Assembly (NCBI GenBank): GCA_944472135.2
Contig: OX235263.1
Coordinates: 33,161,379 to 33,225,378, forward strand
Origin: Trichobilharzia regenti
Taxonomy: Eukaryota > Platyhelminthes > Trematoda > Strigeidida > Schistosomatidae
Direction of reading: 5' to 3'
Length of the DNA stretch: 64,000 bases
Shown: piece after piece, positions 56,791 through 64,000 of the stretch
How the letters are laid out: every line of letters begins with the position of its first letter
Position numbering within the stretch: position 1 is the first letter of the stretch
The notes under the pieces: model-generated
What the model saw: the letters and a program-made list of their open reading frames with translations, nothing else
Database searches by the model: none
Told to the model about the DNA's origin: nothing
Program-made: the position numbers and the translations under genes

Positions 56791-57224
56791 GTAATCTATT
56801 CAGTTTGATTTACGCTAAACAAGACTGATAAAAATGAGAATTCATCAATGACCTTCATTAAAGTGTTGTTTAAATAATATACTCATATTTCAGAGTTAAA
56901 CATGATGATATAAATTAGGCAATGTAATGAAAAGAATATCTCTTTTAATTGTGTATTCTCCATTGTGATACTGGCAAATATGAGCTTGCTTTCATTGATA
57001 TTTTAGCTATTATGATATCTATGGAAAAATATCTTTCAAACTTTGCTTGAAAACAGGATTTTCTACTTACTTTTGAAATTATCTTTAATTACTAAGAGTG
57101 GGTTTAAAAGCACTTGATGGATTTCAAGTTTTTGATCAAGGATTGACTTTATTTGGAGAATCACTGAAAACCAGAAAATACTTGACAGTTGTTTCGTCCT
57201 TGTTCGGGGCTCTTCAAAAGTATA
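56791..57224. other. Intron sequence, nothing recognised
   Basis: No family match. Confidence 0.35.
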
Positions 57225-57315
57225 CATATATGACCTCGCCAGAGATCGAACCCAGTACCTTCTCGTTAAAAGGTGAGCTCGTTGACTTATCACCTACTGG
57301 GACAGAATCCAATAA
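57225..57315 (-). repeat. SINE-B fragment, tRNA-like head
   Basis: Complement contains AAGGTACTGGGTTCGATCTC (B-box) and GAGCTCACCTTTTAACGAG. Body and tail are absent. Confidence 0.6.
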
Positions 57316-57869
57316 CTAAACAATTCTAACTTCTTAAGATAATTGCATGAATCTTTAGAAGACAGATAATTAAATTCAGGTAGACAGCTTATAAAGAACA
57401 ACAGTAAGATATTAACAGCAGATTCGATTGTTCGGTAAATTTTACCAAACATCATTGTTCATCTTACTAAGAAGAATCAAACAAAACTTCTTTGATATTG
57501 TTGGACATTTAATTTGATATATGATGGTGAGGTGCATTTAGATGTGGATTGGAAATATATTCTTTATATATCTGTTGTTCAAATTTAGCAGTTAGTTGAG
57601 GTGCAGTAATATCGCTTTAGATGATTATGAATCACAAATCGATTCGACATATAAAGTTGAATAAAGATAAGTCGACACAAAGTACAACAGAGATGAGTAC
57701 AACATATGATAGGGCAAATATCCTATAGAATTGTGACGTTCGTATACAAGAAAGATAGTGTAACGGTCTTTTCTGATTACTACTGTATAAGCAGGATTGT
57801 ATAACGAAGGAAATGAGATTGTCTTCGAAAAAGGACTTTCCTCCGCTTAAATCTTTGTTTTATCCTTCA
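57316..57869. other. Intron sequence, nothing recognised
   Basis: No family match. Confidence 0.35.
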
Positions 57870-58133
57870 GTGGTGAGATGGATCGGTCACTTGTTGAGGT
57901 GGCTGTCGAATAACATCACGCTTAATTCAATCCATCGCTCGAGTGGAATCTAAATGGGAGGCTATGAGTGGGTCGTCAATGCGAGGATGACATGGAGGAG
58001 ATTGAGTGAGTAGGAGATTAGATATTATGGGCTATCTATGACCCAGCTGAAGAGGGCGGAAAAAGTAGAAGAAAGGGGTGATTTGTTACTGAACCCCCAT
58101 GTTTTACTCGGAACCCAAGGGACTAATAATAAT
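57870..58133 (+). mobile_element. RTE-like LINE, short 3' fragment
   Basis: GAGATGGATCGGTCACTTG (RWIGH region), CCATCGCTCGAGTGGAATC, and an end with AATAATAATAA. Matches 50385-50625, with a diverged tail. Confidence 0.7.
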
Positions 58134-58689
58134 AATTCGATTTAAGTATACTACTCTCAGTTAACTTGAATATAATGCCATCTGTTCATGCTTTTGCAAA
58201 CTTTGGTGAATAATAATACTATGAGTCTGTTGCACAATAAGAACTAGCGAAAAGATAGGCGTAATACTTTAAGTGTAACGACAGAAGATAAGTAAATTTG
58301 GTAATGAAATTATTTATTGGAAATACATTTGCCATGTATTAGAATCGGAGTTTGCATATATCTTTGGTACTGTGCTGCTGTGTCATCAGTAATGTGCTTC
58401 TTCGTTTTCCTTTTCTGTTTCCCATGTTGTTTCACAAACATCGTACATTCCTGCTCCTCGCCGTTAAATCCAACTCTCAGCTGTTCGATTTCTGGCGGAT
58501 GATATGCATATTTTTATCTGCGTCTATATACTACTTACATTTCTTGTCAGTAGCCACACAGTCATTTAGTGAAGGTAAATCAATTAAACTAAATATAATT
58601 CAGAGTTCAAAATACAATGTAGAAATAAGCATTATGTTAAACAGAGAATAAGAATCACCAAGTATTGGCTTGTAGGGATTTGAGTGATT
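58134..58689. other. Intron sequence, nothing recognised
   Basis: Two overlapping frames (58317-58502, 58352-58651) have no similarity I can recognise; no splice or family evidence. Confidence 0.35.
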
Positions 58690-58960
58690 GGTTACAGGAT
58701 TTCATCATAAGCTGACATTGGTTAGAGAACCACTGGAAAACCCACCTGGAATAACTGGACAGCTGTTTCGTCTCACTAGATCGGGACTGATCAGCAGTAA
58801 GCAACCAAAGGCAGGGTTCAAACCCATGACCTTCTCGTTACAAGGCTAACGAGCTCTCAGACCATTAGGCCAATGGGACCCGATTCATTGACCAGTTCAT
58901 GAATTCAAAATGCTGCAAATTCACGATATAGCGCGACCGCTAGTCAATGTCTCAGGTTTA
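58690..58960 (-). repeat. SINE-B copy, minus
   Basis: Tail side AGCTGACATTGGTTAGAGAA, hammerhead-like segment at 58753-58799, complement of B-box near 58815-58830, and ACCAGTTCATGAATTC. Confidence 0.75.
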
Positions 58961-59039
58961 CCAATGGTTCTCTAACTGATGTCAGGTCATGATGAAATCC
59001 TGTAGCCAACCACTCAAATCCATAAAATACAATACTTGG

Positions 59040-59405
59040 GTATTAATGAAATGCTCACTAGTGACTGGCCCTATTCAGGTAGATAGTTACCTGGGGTTCT
59101 ATTGGGAAGCCGTGACCAGTAGGGTGCAGCAGGTTGGGTGTGAAGACAAACTCTCGCCGAAGACATTGGCTATTGGTCGCGCTGTGTCGTGAATCGGCAA
59201 AATTTGAAATTCGTGGGTCATTGGATCGAGTCCCAGTGGTTTAATGGTGTACGGTCTTGCCTTGTGACCGGAAGGTCCTGGGTTGTAACTCTGGCGGAGG
59301 GTGCGTACTGATAAAGAGTTCCAAACTAGGACGAGACAGCTGTCCAGTTTTACCAGGTGGTTTTCCAATGGTTCTCTAACTGATGTCATCTCATGATGAA
59401 ATCTT
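59040..59405 (+). repeat. SINE-B copy, plus, full length
   Basis: GCTCACTAGTGACTGGCCCT (5' end), TGGATCGAGTCCCAGTGG, TTTAATGGTGTACGG with GGTCCTGGGTTGTAACTC, hammerhead-like segment 59305-59348, and tail CCAATGGTTCTCTAACTGATG. Inverted relative to the copy at 58690, leaving an inverted pair ahead of exon g. Confidence 0.8.
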
Positions 59406-59623
59406 GTCACTAAAAAGAATTACATTTCTTAGCATTATCACTACACGGAGTGTGGCGACTTGAACTTCCGCACATTTGTGCAAAGTTCTATGTCGAAAAC
59501 AGACAGACAGACAGACTTCACGAATATTATATACAGTTGCTTTAAAAAAACTTTTTTTGTGCAGAAAATATTTATTTCATGCATTTTAAAGATGTGGACA
59601 TCTTTTCTTATTTCTTATTTTAG

Positions 59624-59903
59624 ATATACAGAAAAAATGGATCATTTCTGTGAAGAAGCCTTTCGAATAAACGTCAAGTCATCATTAAGTGAATTACAAA
59701 GAGCAATTAACGGTGATGGAAGAAATGATCCTAATCCTTTATTCAAAGTATCATTGAATTTAGACAATGATGTTTTAATATTCTCTCCAACTTTGGGTCA
59801 GTTAACACTTGTTGTAGCATCACTAGGAAGTAAATTCGCCGAAATTATCTCTGTTATCCCTCGACTACCCAATTTACTCAGCCGAACAAAATCTGCAAAA
59901 CCA
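59624..59903 (+). CDS. DNAH2: DNAH2-like dynein heavy chain, exon g
   Basis: 280 bp. Acceptor TCTTATTTTAG at 59623, donor GTAAGT at 59904. It reads YTEKMDHFCEEAFRINVKSS, LSELQRAINGDGRNDPNPLF, then ISVIPRLPNLL and SAKP. The gene must continue, because the linker, stalk and all AAA+ motor modules are still missing; I found no further exon up to 64000. Confidence 0.93.
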
Positions 59904-60158
59904 GTAAGTTATAAAGGAGAGAAACAGTAAACTCTTTTAAAAAAAGCTATATTTTTGTACAGTATTAACCTAGAATACTATTTATGTAGGCGCTTTTAAA
60001 TAAAGAGTTTATGATAGTCATATAAATAAGAAGTTACAGTTAAAAATCTGACATTCACTGAATAAATCTGATCATCTATGCGATTCAGTTGAATTATGTT
60101 CAAAAGTTCGGCTATCTGAATTCCCCCTTTTTCAGTCGATTGTTTTAAGGCGTAACTA
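59904..60158. other. Intron start after exon g
   Basis: Donor GTAAGT at 59904. Nothing else recognised. Confidence 0.4.
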
Positions 60159-60162
60159 CTAC

Positions 60163-60502
60163 TGTGGTGACAGCTATGCTGCAAGGTAAAATTGTAGACA
60201 CCAGTTTATATCAACGTTCACGCCCGAATTGGGGTCACGAGAAAAAACAATAACAAAGCTTAACCTTGAGGAACTCACCAACCAACCACAGAAAACTTAA
60301 CGTACGCAAATAGGATTGGCAGATATATGGTCTAACTTTCTGAGAAACGGTCACTGGCAGTACAGAATAACCTTCAGCAAGGCAACAACCGATCAGAAGA
60401 CGTTGCTCCTCTGCTGACAATAATGTACATAAAAATCTATAAATATCCGTTGATTTTCTCATTGAACGATCTGTTTCCTGGCCCTTGTCTTGTGTCGCTG
60501 CA
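60163..60502 (+). repeat. Solo LTR, gypsy-like family 2 relative
   Basis: TGTGGTGACAGC to GTGTCGCTGCA, in the same orientation as the solo LTR at 1611. Contains CTTGAACGATC-like and CTGGCCCTTGTCTTGTG landmarks of the family. 4-bp duplication CTAC at 60159-60162 and 60503-60506. Confidence 0.78.
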
Positions 60503-60653
60503 CTACTATTTCGAATCAAGTATTAGCTATCAGGAGGAATACAACCATATAAACTATTGGCAACTAATGCTGGTCGATCAATGTGGCTTGCATCCATTCA
60601 CTTTAATTACTGATGTAGAATGCAAAACCTCTTCATTTTCATGCACCCAGTGC

Positions 60654-60657
<4 letters not shown>

Positions 60658-60686
<29 letters not shown>
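60658..60686. repeat. (AT)n microsatellite at LINE 5' junction
   Basis: Uninterrupted TA/AT run immediately before the LINE fragment. Confidence 0.9.
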
Positions 60687-60690
<4 letters not shown>

Positions 60691-62060
60691 GGAAGTCTTC
60701 CAGTTCATTGCCTACTGAAGGTGGTGTCCCTCAAGGCGCTGTCCTTTCTTCTTTTCTTTTTTCTTTCTTCTTGCATGACTTGCCTCACTCTGATGAAATA
60801 AACTTTGTGAAGTACACTGATGATTTAACGGTTTCAATGGCTGTTAACTCCCAGATAGATTGTACCAAAATGAATAGCTTTCTATCGGGAGTCAGCAAAT
60901 GGTCTGAGTCTAACGGTCTTAAACTGAATCCTTCTAAGTGTCAAACTGTTGATTTCAGCTTAAGATGTAAACGACAGTTAGAAGAAGTCATCGATTCTCA
61001 TGACAGTTGTAAGATTGACGACAGTGATATAGGAATCAAATCAGAAATTAAGTATCTTGGACTTATTCTCTCTTCTGATCTCTCCTGATCTTCCCATGTC
61101 TTAGTGATCTCCAGTAAAATATTCCGCCTGACATTTTACATTAAGAAGTTAAGACACTCGGGTATAACACAACCCCTCATCTTACAGTTCATAAACTCTT
61201 GCATCCTACCTATTCTTCTTTATTGCTCACCCTTATTCTTTCCTGGTTTGCTTAAAAAAAGACTATGTCACATTTCGTAGAATACTGAAGACTGTCAGTA
61301 GGGGTGAGTGGTGTCCCAGTGGACCACATAGTTAACGTCGTTGTCGATAGGCATTTGACTTCATGCAATAAATTTGCTAATGGGATTTTGTCTGAATTGG
61401 AGCATCCACTTTACCCCCAGCTTTCAACTTGCATCTCCTCAGGTAGAACAAGGAGTAACTTCAGAAAACTGTATGCTCGCACGTCTAAGTATAAGAATTC
61501 TATGATACCATACTTGGCACGTATTTTATGTGATGAAAACAGTGTCAGGCAAGAACTAACTAGCCTTTTTTCATCTAGTAAATAAACAATTTCCTCCACC
61601 CATCCATCCTTATATACCTTCAAGTCTTACTTTTATTATTTCTATTATATTTATGGTCCTGTTACTTCTCTGTTTTCTTACTCTCAGAATTGCAAACACC
61701 AACTTATCTCCATGACGGCTGTAATCTTTGTTTTTCCCCTCACCATATCATGTAAAGAGAACATTATATTCAATATTTTTAAACATGTTAGGATTTCTAT
61801 ACCAAATTGCCAATACTGTGTGAAACAAGCCCACGGAAATTTTCACTTGTATTATTATTATTATTACCCTAGCTGTTATCATTATTATTGCTATTTCCAT
61901 TTTATATGCTGCATGTCTTTGACACTACCTCTATTGTAAATGTGAAAAATTTTCTGTGTGATTAATTTTATTTATAATTTGAGGAAATTAGATGCAATAT
62001 TGTGATTAATGCTGAAAATTCCATTTTGTATCACAAGTACTGTTTTTGGAATAAAGTAAA

Positions 62061-62091
<31 letters not shown>

Positions 62092-62095
62092 GTAA
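60687..62095 (+). mobile_element. CR1-like LINE, 3' part, relatively young
   Basis: 5'-truncated in the RT. The frame to 61088 reads GGVPQGAVLSSFLFSFFLHD, FVKYTDDLTVSMAV (motif C as YTDD), LKLNPSKCQTVDFS and IKYLGLILSSDLS, then TGA. After one or two frameshifts it continues as RLTFYIKKLRHSGI, and 61304-61585 finishes with MSGVPVDHIVNVVVDRHLTS...SSSK. The 3' UTR ends TTTGGAATAAAG and a long (ATT)n at 62063-62092. Same family as 12459-17075. Confidence 0.85.
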
Positions 62096-62849
62096 ACATA
62101 ATGGCTTCCAATAAAAAGACGGTAAACTTCCATCACATCTTTGCTTCCAAACATTAAAGTTTTAAACAAGAATTAAAAGGATTTGAAGGCATTAAAAATG
62201 ACTACTTTGAGGTAATAAAACAGAATTAGTTTTCATTTATTTGTAGACAAACTAGAAATGTTTAAAGTGCATTAATTACTTTTAATATGATTCTGTGAGG
62301 AGACAATTTTTCAGAAACTTCGAACATTTATTTCCCTTAATGAATTTGAATAGGGCGAGAACAACAGTGGTTTGTGCATAATAATGTGGTACCATCATTT
62401 ATTTCGTTGACTGCTTACAGCCTAAATAAGTTATAATTAATTAGTTCATGTACAGAAAAGTTTTAACATACTTGCAAATTTTATATGATGTCAGTTGACT
62501 GGAAGTTCCGAACTTAGTAAAGATTGGTTAGAAAATTAAATTTCTATAGCATAGTATTTATACACGCTTTTCTGTTCCAGAACTATCATTCTTACTATAC
62601 GTTTAATGTGTTAAAATAAAAATTTATGGATTATTTACGTTGCAGTCCTCTGTGGAAATCACTGACACTTTTCCAAGTGTAAAGCTATTTAATCAGAAAA
62701 GAAACATTTAATAAGTACATTCCTGCCCTATCATTATTAGCTACAATGAAATTACATGAGCTGGTCTTCTCAAAAGTTTGACTAATTTAATATCTGTCTT
62801 ACTAGAAAAGTAGTCCACAAGATGGCATGTGAAATCGAATTGTCAGAAG
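62096..62849. other. No feature recognised
   Basis: AT-rich sequence; no dynein exon found. Confidence 0.35.
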
Positions 62850-63062
62850 TTAAAATTCGTGCACTGACCATTGGATCGAGTTCCAGTGCCTTAATGGTCT
62901 GCGAACTCGCCTTGTAACCAGGAGGTCCTGGGTTTGAATCTCCTGTGGTGGGTGCGTACTGATGAAGAGTCCCAAACTAGGATGATGAAACAGCTGTCCA
63001 GTACTCCCAGGTTTTCCAATGGTTCTGTGAATGATGTCAGCTCATGATGAAATTCCTCCAAC
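62850..63062 (+). repeat. SINE-B copy, plus
   Basis: TGGATCGAGTTCCAGTGCC, TTAATGGTCTGCGAACTCG, GGTCCTGGGTTTGAATCTC (B-box), hammerhead-like segment 62956-63004, tail CCAATGGTTCTGTGAATGATG. Confidence 0.78.
62956..63004 (+). ncRNA. Hammerhead-like segment of SINE-B
   Basis: Stem I GTACTG/CAGTAC is perfect. The core position reads AUGAAGAG, i.e. a hammerhead core with A at position 3. Stem II starts GTCC, but its partner GGAC is broken by a short insertion. GAAA, stem III CAG/CTG and triplet GTC are in place (cleavage expected after 62998). The same design, with different damage, is at 59305-59348, 58753-58799 and 2315-2360. Confidence 0.6.
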
Positions 63063-64000
63063 AAATTGAACATATCTTTAAAAGATCTCTTTTCACATCT
63101 TTGGAATCTTGAAAGCTAACAACTCTCATTATCTACCATAGATAAATTCAAAGTTTGTGGTGTAACAGGACAAATTATGAGCCAGATTCTGGCAGTTTTA
63201 TTATATGGTGCCAGGTACCCGCATCATTCTGAAGTGTGTTTATCTAACTATTCCCTAAATAAAGACCTGGTATTTTCACCAAATAGCTAGACACACAAAG
63301 GCTTCACCTTTTGCTAGTTATTCACGTTCATTTAGTCATAAGGATAAACACTAACAGATTAGAGCATAGTAGATATCTATGCTATCATTTGCTTTTCTGA
63401 AGTTGTCTGTATGCAGGTCAAAGGATCTCATAACATGCGAAGGATGGATTTCTCAGATTCACCGTGTTGGGCATGTCTCATAGATACAACATGCATTTAT
63501 AGATAAAAATCCAAAAGCTCCTACTTATGAAACCTGCAATCTGATTTGATTTAAAGTCTAAACCTCCAAGGTTCCAATATAATGTAGGAAGTGTTTTCTC
63601 CTTGTTTTAAGCCATTGAAAATGATGAAGGAACTGTATGGAGAATAACACTGAATATGGAAAGAGGTTAGATTTTAGGAGAGTAATAAGACTGAAATAAG
63701 AATAAATGATGTATACAAAAGCCTTACGTGTTTATGAAAGCGTTTAAGAAGTTGTTACTTCTAAACTACCCATGTTGTGAAAGTTGGTTTCTCTTTGGAG
63801 TACGTGTAAGATATAAATGACTAGTTTTGTATTGACCAAAATGCCTAGGAAACAACTGCTTGAGGTCACATGTGACTTATCTGAATGTAAAGAAATCTGT
63901 GAAGTTGCATATATGTGAAACGCCTCACCTCCAACTACAGACCGCTGCAGGGTAAATCGGTATGTATAACTGTTGAGGTCAACCTGAGCGGAAAATCAGC
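63063..64000. other. No feature recognised
   Basis: No long frame and no repeat match. The next dynein exon is expected beyond the window. Confidence 0.4.

Noticed and set aside
58317..58651. Two overlapping + ORFs with hydrophobic stretches, possible small secreted protein exon
   Set aside because: No splice-site logic, no family, AT-biased composition typical of chance frames in this intron.

Overview
The window is AT-rich eukaryotic DNA, very probably from a blood fluke (Schistosoma or a close relative). The evidence is a spliced axonemal dynein heavy-chain gene on the + strand, buried in a dense mix of RTE-like, CR1-like, Penelope-like, gypsy-like and BEL/Pao-like retroelements. The tRNA-derived SINEs, one of which carries a hammerhead-type sequence like the Schistosoma Sm-alpha family, point the same way. 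I cannot name the species. There is no bacterial operon structure, no rRNA gene, no functional tRNA gene that I trust, and no CRISPR array.

Host gene. Seven exons at 33957-35359, 38231-38566, 44164-44352, 49499-49636, 51409-51927, 55098-55222 and 59624-59903 join in frame through GT-AG junctions. They encode about 996 residues of the N-terminal tail (DHC_N1 region) of an inner-arm axonemal dynein heavy chain most like DNAH2. The 5' end lies upstream of 33957 and the gene runs off the right edge. About 3 kb of coding sequence is spread over 26 kb because its introns are full of mobile elements.

Left part (1-33956). This is a transposon graveyard with nested insertions. A compact gypsy-like element (4654-5786 and 7850-7948) was split by a CR1/Jockey-like LINE (5787-about 7849). 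It then abuts a BEL/Pao-like element (7949-12458) with nearly identical direct repeats of about 899 bp and a Gag-only coding region. Next comes a nearly complete CR1-like LINE (about 12459-17075, endonuclease plus reverse transcriptase), itself broken by an 870-bp uncharacterised repeat that recurs at 17577. RTE-like fragments, SINEs and a solo LTR make up most of the rest. About 18.5-30.9 kb is mostly unrecognised.

Right part (33957-64000). The dynein introns hold two young, compact LTR elements (40518-42346 and 42946-44027). Each has near-identical LTRs, a target-site duplication and a single ORF. That ORF appears to join a Gag-side start to a tail resembling the end of gypsy-type Pol, with protease, reverse transcriptase and integrase core missing. 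Also present are two more solo LTRs, two Penelope-like fragments, a terminal-inverted-repeat element and long foldback repeats.

Most notable. (1) The two side-by-side non-autonomous LTR elements have the same Gag-plus-Pol-tail layout, and in both the stop codon lies inside the 3' LTR. (2) Two different SINE families carry hammerhead-ribozyme folds whose core is broken, mostly at the invariant C3. (3) Several foldback structures could make long hairpins in the dynein pre-mRNA.
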